Assembly: GCA_944325775.1 (NCBI GenBank)
Contig: CALVBL010000022.1
Coordinates: 1 to 22,056, forward strand
Direction: 5' to 3'
Source: an uncultured Helicobacter sp.
GTDB taxonomy: Bacteria > Campylobacterota > Campylobacteria > Campylobacterales > Helicobacteraceae
DNA: 22,056 nt
The translations under genes were made by a program, and so were the position numbers. The first letter of the stretch is position 1, and every line of letters starts with the position of its first letter. The notes beneath the pieces were generated by a model. The model saw only the letters and a list, made by a program, of their open reading frames with translations, had not been told where the DNA came from and searched no databases. This document shows positions 14,830 to 22,056 of this stretch, one piece after another.

Positions 14830-14859
14830 TTGTAAGAATGAATATTGCTTGGTTATAAT
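14830..14859 (+). promoter_or_regulatory. promoter of the pepD operon
   Basis: TTGTAA (14830-14835) and a perfect TATAAT (14854-14859) are 18 bases apart, 48 bases before the pepD ATG. The start is preceded by an AAGGGAAG ribosome site. The -10 is only seven bases from the opposing manC -10. Confidence 0.55.
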
Positions 14860-14866
14860 GCCAAAA

Positions 14867-14875
14867 ATTATAGCA
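14867..14875 (-). promoter_or_regulatory. extended -10 promoter of manC
   Basis: The minus strand reads TGCTATAAT across 14875-14867, a perfect -10 with extended TGn. The -35 region is weak. It sits 65 bases before the manC ATG, which has an AAGGAG ribosome site. Confidence 0.5.
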
Positions 14876-14907
14876 AACTTCATAACAAAAAGTCTTAAGG
14901 GAAGAAT

Positions 14908-16296
14908 ATGTATCAAAAAGTCCTAGCCTATTTCGCGCACATCTGTGCCATTCCTCACGGGAGCTTTCACACTAGAGAGCTTTTTAGCTATCTCACACAA
15001 GAGTTTGAAAGACTTGGGTTTGAGGTGCGTAGCGATAGGGCACACAATATCTATGCCAAGAAGTTAGATTCTGCTCACAATAAACCCGTGTGCTGCCTGC
15101 AGGGGCATTATGATATGGTCTGTGTGGGGACAGCTGCACACAAAGCGCCCATAGAGACATACACAGAGCAGCTGGGCGATACACAATACTTGCGCGCACG
15201 AGATTCAAGTCTTGGTGCGGATAATGGCATCGCACTGGCGTGTATGCTGGCTCTTGGGGAAAAAATGAGTAATTTTGAAGTGCTCATCACCAACGATGAG
15301 GAAGTGAGTATGTTAGGTGCAAAAGACCTCCAAATGCTTATAGAATCTGATGTGCTGCTCAATCTGGATTCTGAAGACATTAATGAAATCGTGCTGGGGT
15401 GCGCGGGTGGCGTGGATATCAATGCACGCTCTCACCCCACACCCACATGTAGAATCTACCCCCATGCCTTTGTGATACGATCACAGGGCTTTGTAGGTGG
15501 GCATAGCGGCGTGGATATACACAAAAATATCCCTAATGCGATCGTGGAATTTGCCCATTTTCTCATCGATAAACCCGTGCAGATTCTCTCCTTTCGTGCT
15601 GGAGAAAAGCGCAATTCTATCCCTGTGGGTGTGGAATGTGTGGTGCTAGCTGATGAAAACTTTTGCAAATATGCCAATACGATGTTTGCTATCACGCCTC
15701 TAAAATCTAGCGCGCAGCTAGAATCCACCACGCAATCAGAATCTAGTGCGCAATCCCCAGCCTATGCGCCAGAGATTCTATCACCCATCATCGCGCTCCA
15801 TAGCGGCGTGTATGAGATAGAATCTAGCAGCAAAAGTGTGATAGATTCACTAAACCTCTCATGTGCGCGGCTACAAGATGGGGCTTTAGAGCTCGATCTC
15901 TTCGCACGCGCTAATGATGATGACAAGCTAGAGCGTATGCAGCGACGTATCTATACACTTTTGGGGGCGTTTGGCATGAGTGTAGAATCTAGCGATTTTT
16001 ATAGTGCGTGGAAGCGCAATATTAACGATGATGATGAGATTTTGGACACACTCAAACAGCTATATGGAGCAAATGGCATCACGCCACATATCACACAGAT
16101 TCACGCAGGGCTAGAATGCGGAATCTTAGGACAACGACTGCACGATCTGCACAAACCAAGCCCTACGAAAATCCTCTCTATCGGACCCACGATCGACTTC
16201 CCCCATAGCACCAAGGAACGACTGAATCTAAACAGCCTTAGGGCTTTTGTGGCGATATTAGAAGGCATAGTCCAACATCTAGGAGCAAAAATATGA
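14908..16296 (+). CDS. pepD: aminoacyl-histidine dipeptidase (Xaa-His dipeptidase), M20 family
   Basis: This cytosolic zinc dipeptidase of 462 residues cleaves dipeptides such as beta-Ala-His and other unspecific dipeptides. Metal-site motifs are in order: G-H-Y-D-M-V, S-L-G-A-D-N-G-I-A, N-D-E-E-V-S-M-L-G-A (catalytic Glu), N-L-D-S-E-D and a C-terminal H-A-G-L-E-C-G-I-L. The lid-domain stretch G-F-V-G-G-H-S-G-V-D-I-H-K is typical of PepD. Residues about 263-290 form a Ser/Gln/Glu-rich insert with several AGAWTCT repeats, probably a surface loop. It has its own promoter and overlaps argC by four bases (ATGA), so the two are translationally coupled. Confidence 0.92.
   Translation: MYQKVLAYFAHICAIPHGSFHTRELFSYLTQEFERLGFEVRSDRAHNIYAKKLDSAHNKPVCCLQGHYDMVCVGTAAHKAPIETYTEQLGDTQYLRARDSSLGADNGIALACMLALGEKMSNFEVLITNDEEVSMLGAKDLQMLIESDVLLNLDSEDINEIVLGCAGGVDINARSHPTPTCRIYPHAFVIRSQGFVGGHSGVDIHKNIPNAIVEFAHFLIDKPVQILSFRAGEKRNSIPVGVECVVLADENFCKYANTMFAITPLKSSAQLESTTQSESSAQSPAYAPEILSPIIALHSGVYEIESSSKSVIDSLNLSCARLQDGALELDLFARANDDDKLERMQRRIYTLLGAFGMSVESSDFYSAWKRNINDDDEILDTLKQLYGANGITPHITQIHAGLECGILGQRLHDLHKPSPTKILSIGPTIDFPHSTKERLNLNSLRAFVAILEGIVQHLGAKI
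15720..15847. repeat. AGAWTCT-motif cluster inside pepD
   Basis: AGAATCC at 15720, AGAATCT at 15738, AGATTCT at 15773, AGAATCT at 15819 and AGATTCA at about 15842 lie within 130 bases. The first two fall in the Ser/Gln/Glu-rich insert of PepD. The same motif continues at lower density through the rest of the gene. Confidence 0.5.
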
Positions 16297-17333
16297 AAAC
16301 ATTGCGCGCAGGAATCGTCGGAGTGAGCGGCTATACGGGTGCAGATTTGCTAAAGATTCTCCACAAGCACCCATATTTCACGATAAGCTATGTGGCAAAC
16401 ACGCAGGGCGGTGTAAGCTTAAGCGAGATTCACAAGGAGTTTTATCATGTGCTAGATTTACCCGTGCAAAAAGCCTCTGTCCAAGCAGTGCGCGAAGAAT
16501 GCGATGTGGTGTTTTTGGCACTACCACACAAAAGTGCGATGGAGTTTGTCAAAGCACTGCGCGAAAACGATAGCCATACAGAATTTGGCAGGCTAGATTC
16601 ACTTAAAATTGTGGATTTGAGCGCGGATTATCGCTTGAGTGCGGCGCATTATGAAGCGGTGTATTGCCCACATATCGATCATGAGGGGCTTATGCATGCG
16701 GTGTATGGACTACCAGAATACGCACATAATGCCATCTCAAATGCCTCTCTTATCGCAAATCCGGGCTGCTACCCCACCGCCACACTCTTGGCACTACTGC
16801 CATTTTTGCCCTATATAGAAGGCGAGATCTTTGTAGATGCAAAAAGCGGCGTGAGTGGCGCAGGCAAAAAACTCACTGAAGATACGCATTATCCTAATAT
16901 CAATGAAAATATCTTCAGCTACGCACCCCTAGCCCACCGCCACCAAATAGAGATTGAAGAAAAATGCGAGGAATTTGGCGCTGTGCAATCGCGTGTGCAT
17001 TTTGTCCCGCATCTATGTCCTTTCACGCGTGGTATGCTTGTGAGCGTGTTTGCCACACTCAAAGAGGAGTATGTAGACATACAGCCCTTAGAGATTTTGC
17101 AGAGGGTGTATGAAGGCGCGCCATTTGTGAGAATCTGCAATCAGAGTGTGCGCGTAAGCCATGTGCGTGGGAGCAATATGTGCGATATTTTTGCACTCAA
17201 GCGAGGTAGGGCGCTCTATATCAATAGCGCGATTGATAATCTTATGCGTGGGGCGAGCTCCCAAGCCGTGGTCAATGCCAACATAATGTGTGGCTTGCCA
17301 CCAGAATCTGGCATACCACAAGTGGGGTGGTAA
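16293..17333 (+). CDS. argC: N-acetyl-gamma-glutamyl-phosphate reductase
   Basis: ArgC reduces N-acetylglutamyl phosphate to the semialdehyde with NADPH, the third step of arginine synthesis. The 346-residue protein has the NADP loop G-V-S-G-Y-T-G-A-D-L-L (about 9-19), the active-site motif N-P-G-C-Y-P-T-A with Cys159, then K-S-G-V-S-G-A-G and H-R-H-Q-I-E-I-E, and a C-terminal P-H-L-C-P-F-T-R-G-M. It is a long-form type 1 enzyme of normal length and appears intact. No other arginine gene is in the window, so the rest of the pathway must be elsewhere. The start overlaps the pepD stop by four bases behind an AGGAG site. Confidence 0.95.
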   Translation: MKTLRAGIVGVSGYTGADLLKILHKHPYFTISYVANTQGGVSLSEIHKEFYHVLDLPVQKASVQAVREECDVVFLALPHKSAMEFVKALRENDSHTEFGRLDSLKIVDLSADYRLSAAHYEAVYCPHIDHEGLMHAVYGLPEYAHNAISNASLIANPGCYPTATLLALLPFLPYIEGEIFVDAKSGVSGAGKKLTEDTHYPNINENIFSYAPLAHRHQIEIEEKCEEFGAVQSRVHFVPHLCPFTRGMLVSVFATLKEEYVDIQPLEILQRVYEGAPFVRICNQSVRVSHVRGSNMCDIFALKRGRALYINSAIDNLMRGASSQAVVNANIMCGLPPESGIPQVGW

Positions 17334-18104
17334 GTGGTGCGCAAATCATCAGAGGGGGCGTTGCACGAAACAGCAAAATTGCGTATCAACGAAGATGCGG
17401 TGTTTATCGCGGACGCACATTGGAAGGCAGGCGATGGGGCATTGCTGGAGTGCTTAGATTCATTGCAGTGCTCGCAGGTATTTTTGATGGGAGATATCGC
17501 GCAAATGCTCGTGGGCAATCTCCCCAGCAGCATAGAATCTAACAATGCACTCCTAGATCGTATCAAGAGCTTAAGTGAGCGCACGCTCGTGTATTGGCTT
17601 GAGGGCAATCATGATTTTGGCTTGGAGGCATTAGGGTGCGCACTGCCTAGAGTGAGATTTGTGCCACGCGCGCACCAGCCGATCATCGCCACCTACAAAG
17701 ATCAGATCATAAGCCTAGCACACGGGGATTTGTTCCTTAATAAGCGATATAGATTCTATATTGGCGTGCTCAATTCGCCTTTTGGACTAGGGCTGCTGAG
17801 GTGTGTGGATTGGCTCTCACGCGGGTGGGTGTATCGCACACTGCAAAAAAGCATAGATTCTAAGCACATTCGCGCGTTTAGGGGAGAATCTGAAGCCTTT
17901 TGTCTCAAACGCATAGAATCTTACAAAACATATTTTCTTAGGCGATATAGCACCATGCCTCAAGTCATCATCGAAGGGCATTTCCACCTAGGGCATAATG
18001 CGCGGATAGAGACGGGAGGGGAGCGCGTTTTTTATGCGTGTTTGCCCTCATTTTATATTGATGGAAGAATTTTTAGGCTAGAATCTAGCACCTCTCAATC
18101 ATAA
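17334..18104 (+). CDS. metallophosphoesterase, LpxH-like UDP-2,3-diacylglucosamine diphosphatase
   Basis: This protein of about 256 residues belongs to the calcineurin-like metallophosphoesterase family. All five metal-site blocks are present: D-A-H (I-A-D-A-H-W, about 25-30), G-D (M-G-D-I), G-N-H-D, H-G-D (A-H-G-D) and G-H-F-H. The order and the H-G-D-L-F-L block resemble LpxH, which hydrolyses UDP-2,3-diacylglucosamine to lipid X in lipid A synthesis, but the sequence is too divergent by eye to fix the substrate. Translation starts at GTG 17334 or GTG 17337, directly after the argC TAA with no gap, so it is coupled to argC. It could instead be a general phosphatase. Confidence 0.75.
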   Translation: MVRKSSEGALHETAKLRINEDAVFIADAHWKAGDGALLECLDSLQCSQVFLMGDIAQMLVGNLPSSIESNNALLDRIKSLSERTLVYWLEGNHDFGLEALGCALPRVRFVPRAHQPIIATYKDQIISLAHGDLFLNKRYRFYIGVLNSPFGLGLLRCVDWLSRGWVYRTLQKSIDSKHIRAFRGESEAFCLKRIESYKTYFLRRYSTMPQVIIEGHFHLGHNARIETGGERVFYACLPSFYIDGRIFRLESSTSQS

Positions 18105-18117
18105 ACTAGGAGTAAGA

Positions 18118-19062
18118 ATGGCTAAAAAAAGTCTTTTGAATCTTGCGACAAACGAAATGGAATTGGTGGATTTTAGAATCTACGAAATGCAGGGTGATGA
18201 AAGCTATGAAGGCGTGTATGGGATCAATGTCTCTAAGGTCGATGGCGTGGTGGAATTTCCCGATCATGTCTTCGATCTCCCTGCCGCGCCAGATTATGTG
18301 GTGGGGACATTTGATCTGCGCGGGGAGATTCTGCCGTTAGTGGATTTGGGCAAGTGGATGTGCGTGCAAACAGACACTTCCAGAACAAGCCAGAAGGTCA
18401 TCGTAGCGAAGTTTAACAATATCAAAATTGGCTTTATTATCCACGAAGCAAAGAGAATCCGACGAATCAATTGGAAAGACATTGAAGGTGCGGCGTTTAA
18501 TGTGAGTAACGACAACCAACGCGGCAAAATCACAGGTACGACGCGCATAGAAGACGGCAGGACCTTGTTGATTTTGGATCTGGAGGGGATTTTAGATGAT
18601 TGCAACTTCTATGATCCGATGAAAACGATGATAAATGACGATGGTAGCCAAAAAGAGGTGCCTAAATTTAGCGGGATCGCACTCATCTTGGACGATAGCC
18701 TCATCGCACGTAAGCTTTTGCGCACCTCTCTTAGAGATGCGGGGTTTGACATCATCGAGGCGGTCAATGGTGAAGATGGAATCGCTAAGCTAGAGCGATT
18801 GTATGAGCAATATCAAGAGAATCTAGGCGAACATCTAAAAATCATTGTCTCGGATGTAGAAATGCCACAAATGGACGGCTTCCACTTCGCCGCACAAATC
18901 AAACAAGATGAGCGTTTTAGAAATATCCCTATCATCTTTAACTCCTCAATTTGTGATAAACTTAGTGAAGAAAAGGGCAAGGAAATCGGGGCAGAGGCAT
19001 ACTTGGTAAAATTTGATGCGGGACTATTTTATGATGAAATATCTCGAATTTTATCAAAATAA
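18118..19062 (+). CDS. cheV: chemotaxis protein CheV (CheW-like plus receiver domain)
   Basis: CheV couples receptors to CheA, and its receiver domain can be phosphorylated by CheA, tuning adaptation. Of 314 residues, about 1-165 form a CheW-like adaptor domain (Y-V-V-G-T-F-D-L-R-G-E-I-L-P-L-V-D near 60-76) and about 185-314 a receiver domain. Receiver residues are visible: the acidic pair in I-L-D-D-S, the phospho-acceptor Asp246 in V-S-D-V-E-M-P, and the lysine of Y-L-V-K. Position directly before cheA matches the H. pylori gene called cheV3. ATG lies five bases after AGGAG and 13 bases after the preceding stop, so read-through from the pepD operon is likely. It replaces the need for CheB/CheR only partly; no methylation gene is nearby. 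Confidence 0.94.
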   Translation: MAKKSLLNLATNEMELVDFRIYEMQGDESYEGVYGINVSKVDGVVEFPDHVFDLPAAPDYVVGTFDLRGEILPLVDLGKWMCVQTDTSRTSQKVIVAKFNNIKIGFIIHEAKRIRRINWKDIEGAAFNVSNDNQRGKITGTTRIEDGRTLLILDLEGILDDCNFYDPMKTMINDDGSQKEVPKFSGIALILDDSLIARKLLRTSLRDAGFDIIEAVNGEDGIAKLERLYEQYQENLGEHLKIIVSDVEMPQMDGFHFAAQIKQDERFRNIPIIFNSSICDKLSEEKGKEIGAEAYLVKFDAGLFYDEISRILSK

Positions 19063-19073
19063 AAAATAATTTC

Positions 19074-19082
19074 TGTTAGAAT
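19074..19082 (+). promoter_or_regulatory. candidate promoter upstream of cheA
   Basis: TGTTAGAAT at 19074-19082 is an extended -10-like element in the 60-base gap after cheV, preceded by A/T-rich sequence, as in Helicobacter sigma80 promoters that lack a -35. The cheA ATG is 40 bases further on. Confidence 0.33.
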
Positions 19083-19122
19083 AGTAGGCAGAGTTTAAAT
19101 TTTGAAAGCGAGGTTTTAGGCA

Positions 19123-21531
19123 ATGGACGATATGCAAGAGATAATGGAAGACTTTCTGATAGAGGCTTTCGAGATGGTCGAGCAACTCGATCAGGACTTG
19201 GTAGAGCTAGAAAGTAATCCTGAGGATTTGGACCTTCTTAATCGAATCTTTCGCGTGGCACACACAATCAAGGGTTCAAGTTCGTTCCTAAATTTTGATA
19301 TTTTGACGAGTTTGACACACCATATGGAAGATGTGCTCAACAAGGCGCGTCGTGCAGAGCTAAAAATCACCCCTGATGTCATGGATGTGGTGCTGCAATC
19401 TGTGGATTTGATGAAAGCACTTTTGAGCGCGATCAGAGACAATGGCACAGATGCAAATAGCGGGATCGACATCACGGATATTGTGAAAAGACTACAAGAG
19501 GTTTCAGGTGATGGTGGCAATGAAGAAACACCGGCACCAGAATCTAGCGCAGGAGCTACTGCAGAGACCAACGCTGGAGATTCTAAACCCGCAGAGCAAG
19601 TCGCAAGCACAGCAGACAATCCACTCGCTGACGAGCCAGACTTAGATTATTCCTCAATGAGCGGTGAGCAGGTGGAAGCAGAGATTGAAAGACTCTTGAA
19701 AAAACGACAGGAAGCCGATAAAGCACGCCGAGAAGAACTCAAAAAACGAGGGCTTGCGCCTAATGTGCAGGCACCAAGTGAGCCTAAAGAAGAGCCAGCC
19801 GCGGCAAAAGCAGCGCCAAAACCTGCTGCTGCCACTACTGCTGCAAAACCAAAAGCAGGAGCTAAAAAAGAAGATGGCAGTGCTCCAGCGACGAATGTCG
19901 AACAAACAGTGCGCGTGGATGTGCGCCGCCTAGACCACTTGATGAATCTCATCGGAGAATTGGTGCTTGGCAAAAACAGGCTTATTAAAATCTATAGTGA
20001 TGTGGAAGAACGATACGATGGGGAAAAATTCCTCGAAGAACTCAATCAAGTCGTATCTTCTATCTCATCAATCACTACAGATTTGCAGCTCGCTGTGATG
20101 AAAACTAGAATGCAACCTGTGGGCAAGGTATTTAATAAATTCCCGCGTATGGTGCGCGACCTCTCTAGGGAGCTCAACAAAAATATCGATCTTATCATCA
20201 CTGGTGAGGAAACAGAGGTGGATAAATCCATCGTGGAAGAGATTGGCGATCCGCTTGTGCATATCATCAGAAATTCTTGCGATCATGGAGTCGAATCTCC
20301 AGAGGAGCGACAAGCCCTAGGCAAACCGGCTATAGGTACTGTGCAACTCAAAGCCTACAATGAGGGTAACCACATCGTGATTGAAGTAACCGATGATGGT
20401 AAGGGTCTCGATGCGCAAATGCTCAAACAAAAGGCAATTGAGAAAGGCTTGATCAGCGAGAGAGAAGCAGATGCAATGTCTGATAAAGAGGCATTTGGAA
20501 TCATCTTTAAGCCCGGATTTTCTACTGCCAAGAGCATCACCAATGTTTCCGGGCGTGGCGTGGGCATGGATGTGGTAAAAACTAATATCGAAAAACTTAG
20601 TGGTATCATCGAAATAGAATCTGAAAAGGGTGTGGGCACAACCCAAAAACTCAAGATTCCTCTCACACTAGCGATTATGCAGGCATTGCTCGTGGGTGTG
20701 CAGGAAGAATACTACGCAATCCCACTCTCATCTGTGATAGAAACAGTGCGCATTAGCCAAGATGAGATCTACACAGTCGATGGTAAAAGTGTGCTACGAT
20801 CGCGTGATGAGGTACTTTCGCTTGTGCGATTGGCAGATATTTTTAAGGTAGATTCTGTACTTGAAGCGATGAATGAAGTCTATGTAGTCATCATCGGATT
20901 GGCTGACCAAAAAATCGGTGTGATTGTGGATTATCTCGTAGGACAAGAGGAAGTAGTAATCAAATCTCTTGGCTACTACCTCAAGGGTATCGAGGGTATC
21001 ACCGGTGCTACAGTGCGAGGTGATGGCAAAATCACGCTTATCGTAGATGTCGCCGGTATGATGAATATGGCTAAGAGCATGAAAGTTAATATCAACAAAA
21101 TGCTTGATGAGGTAGAATCTCAAAAAGTGAAAAATTCTCCAAGTGATTATGTCGTGCTTGCTATTGATGACAGTAGTACCGATCGCGCTATTATGAAAAA
21201 ATGCCTCAAAACACTGGGGGTTACGGTGCTTGAAGCCTCAAATGGCTTAGAGGCGCTGGATATCGTCAAAAATGGCGACAAGCAGCTTGATGCCGTGCTT
21301 GTAGATATCGAAATGCCTAAAATGGACGGCTACACATTTGCTTCAGAAGTACGCAAATACAATAAATTTAGGAATTTGCCACTGATCGCTGTGACAAGCA
21401 GAAATAGCAAAACTGATAGAATGCGTGGGGTAGAATCTGGTATGACAGAATACATCACCAAGCCATACACACCAGAATATCTTGTAAATGTGGTCAAACG
21501 CAATATCAATCTTGTAACAGATGGGGAGTAA
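19123..21531 (+). CDS. cheA: chemotaxis histidine kinase CheA with C-terminal receiver domain (CheAY)
   Basis: This 802-residue hybrid kinase reads receptor signals and phosphorylates CheY to control flagellar rotation. Domains in order: HPt with phospho-acceptor His47 (R-V-A-H-T-I-K-G-S-S); a low-complexity Ala/Pro/Lys/Glu linker of about residues 135-255; the dimerisation helices (L-D-H-L-M-N-L-I-G-E-L-V); the ATPase domain with N-S-C-D-H-G-V-E near 384, D-D-G-K-G-L-D near 424 and G-R-G-V-G-M-D near 477; a CheW-like domain to about 640; and a receiver domain with Asp728 in V-D-I-E-M-P. I see no clear P2 CheY-binding domain; the linker takes its place. The CheA-receiver fusion is known in Helicobacter and Campylobacter, where the receiver is thought to act as a phosphate sink or regulator. 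Confidence 0.97.
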   Translation: MDDMQEIMEDFLIEAFEMVEQLDQDLVELESNPEDLDLLNRIFRVAHTIKGSSSFLNFDILTSLTHHMEDVLNKARRAELKITPDVMDVVLQSVDLMKALLSAIRDNGTDANSGIDITDIVKRLQEVSGDGGNEETPAPESSAGATAETNAGDSKPAEQVASTADNPLADEPDLDYSSMSGEQVEAEIERLLKKRQEADKARREELKKRGLAPNVQAPSEPKEEPAAAKAAPKPAAATTAAKPKAGAKKEDGSAPATNVEQTVRVDVRRLDHLMNLIGELVLGKNRLIKIYSDVEERYDGEKFLEELNQVVSSISSITTDLQLAVMKTRMQPVGKVFNKFPRMVRDLSRELNKNIDLIITGEETEVDKSIVEEIGDPLVHIIRNSCDHGVESPEERQALGKPAIGTVQLKAYNEGNHIVIEVTDDGKGLDAQMLKQKAIEKGLISEREADAMSDKEAFGIIFKPGFSTAKSITNVSGRGVGMDVVKTNIEKLSGIIEIESEKGVGTTQKLKIPLTLAIMQALLVGVQEEYYAIPLSSVIETVRISQDEIYTVDGKSVLRSRDEVLSLVRLADIFKVDSVLEAMNEVYVVIIGLADQKIGVIVDYLVGQEEVVIKSLGYYLKGIEGITGATVRGDGKITLIVDVAGMMNMAKSMKVNINKMLDEVESQKVKNSPSDYVVLAIDDSSTDRAIMKKCLKTLGVTVLEASNGLEALDIVKNGDKQLDAVLVDIEMPKMDGYTFASEVRKYNKFRNLPLIAVTSRNSKTDRMRGVESGMTEYITKPYTPEYLVNVVKRNINLVTDGE

Positions 21532-21535
21532 GAGC

Positions 21536-22033
21536 ATGAATGAGCAACTAAAAGAAGTATTTGAAAAACAACAAAAGAAAAAATCAGGAGAGGACAATGC
21601 CTACTTTGAGGAGACCTTGCAGGTTATAAGCTTTATGGTCGGAAGTGAGGAGTTTGCTGTGCCTATCCTCAATGTCAAAGAAATCATCAAGCCTATGGAA
21701 TATACTAGAGTTCCGGGAGCACCAAATTATGTAGTGGGTGTATTTAATCTACGCGGTGGGGTGTTTCCTCTCATAAATTTGCGTCTTAAATTTGGACTTC
21801 CCTCTATCAAACAAGATCAAGATACTCGTTACCTTGTCGTGATGCACCAAGACGAAAATGTCGGCTTAATCATTGATAAACTCAATGAAGCCGTGAAAAT
21901 CAATCAAAACGATATAGATCCTGTCCCAGAGACGATAGATGGGTCGGAGAGTTTTATGCAAGGTATAGGGAAACAAGAAGATAGACTCATCACTATTCTA
22001 AGTCTTGAGAATCTCCTAAAACGGACATTTTAG
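21536..22033 (+). CDS. cheW: chemotaxis coupling protein CheW
   Basis: CheW links chemoreceptors to CheA in the polar signalling array. The 165-residue protein is a single CheW domain: F-M-V-G-S-E-E-F-A-V-P-I early, then R-V-P-G-A-P-N-Y-V-V-G-V-F-N-L-R-G near the middle, the classic receptor and kinase contact region. I chose ATG 21536, preceded by GGGGAG at seven bases' spacing, over ATG 21521, which lies inside the end of cheA. The remaining gap to the cheA stop is four bases, so translation is coupled. After the stop a weak inverted repeat (GTTAA...TTAAC, about 22035-22051) may end transcription, though the window stops there. Confidence 0.95.
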   Translation: MNEQLKEVFEKQQKKKSGEDNAYFEETLQVISFMVGSEEFAVPILNVKEIIKPMEYTRVPGAPNYVVGVFNLRGGVFPLINLRLKFGLPSIKQDQDTRYLVVMHQDENVGLIIDKLNEAVKINQNDIDPVPETIDGSESFMQGIGKQEDRLITILSLENLLKRTF

Positions 22034-22056
22034 GGTTAAATAATTCTTAACTTTCT

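Noticed and set aside
19191..21123. Several minus-strand frames of 70-140 residues opposite cheA
   Set aside because: They lie antisense to well-conserved CheA coding sequence, are Ser/Arg-rich shadows, and lack ribosome sites or family motifs.
1..22056. tRNA, rRNA, CRISPR array, insertion sequence, prophage or toxin-antitoxin pair
   Set aside because: I found no cloverleaf, regular direct-repeat/spacer array, transposase motif, terminal inverted repeats or target duplications. The dispersed AGAWTCT copies are irregularly spaced and so are not a CRISPR.

Overview
The window looks like a chromosomal segment of a Campylobacterota bacterium, most likely a Helicobacter, and more like an enterohepatic species than H. 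pylori. From established knowledge, three blocks recall H. pylori order: a CopA-type ATPase next to a small CopP/CopZ protein; flgH followed by pseudaminic-acid genes; and cheV-cheAY-cheW with a receiver domain fused to CheA. An argC gene (H. pylori is an arginine auxotroph) and a pepD-type dipeptidase argue against H. pylori itself. The species cannot be decided from sequence reading alone. I see no rRNA, tRNA, CRISPR array, insertion sequence or phage gene. Every sizeable ORF that is not a shadow resembles a known family, so I find no wholly new gene system.

Layout. 1-42: tail of a plus-strand gene. 96-2567 (minus): copper chaperone and copper P-type ATPase. 2742-6299 (plus): MFS transporter, alanine/glycine:cation symporter and gpsA. 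6379-6660 (minus): HU, convergent with gpsA across a perfect 20-bp palindrome. 6780-10804 (minus): flgH-pseF-pseG-pseHI, an operon joining the flagellar L-ring gene to flagellin-sugar synthesis, with PseH and PseI fused in one polypeptide. 10889-13279 (plus): an A/T-rich pair, pabBC fusion and pabA, the latter broken by a one-base frameshift. 13338-14801 (minus): manC-type bifunctional GDP-mannose enzyme. 14908-18104 (plus): pepD, argC and an LpxH-like phosphoesterase, tightly packed. 18118-22033 (plus): chemotaxis core cheV, cheAY and cheW. No gene-free stretch exceeds 300 bases; the longest, 2568-2741, holds divergent promoters.

How the genes fit. The pse enzymes make CMP-pseudaminic acid, used by Campylobacterota to glycosylate flagellin. 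FlgH builds the outer-membrane ring of the same motor, and CheV/CheAY/CheW control its rotation, so motility is the main theme. The rest is housekeeping: copper export, amino-acid uptake and peptide cleavage, glycerol-3-phosphate, arginine, p-aminobenzoate and GDP-mannose synthesis.

The most striking unexplained signal is a dispersed 7-base motif, AGATTCT or its complement AGAATCT (together AGAWTCT). By eye I count roughly 75-80 copies against about 3 expected. They occur on both strands, in several reading frames and between genes. Local clusters of the motif coincide with Ser/Glu/Asp-rich inserts in PseF, CopA and PepD.
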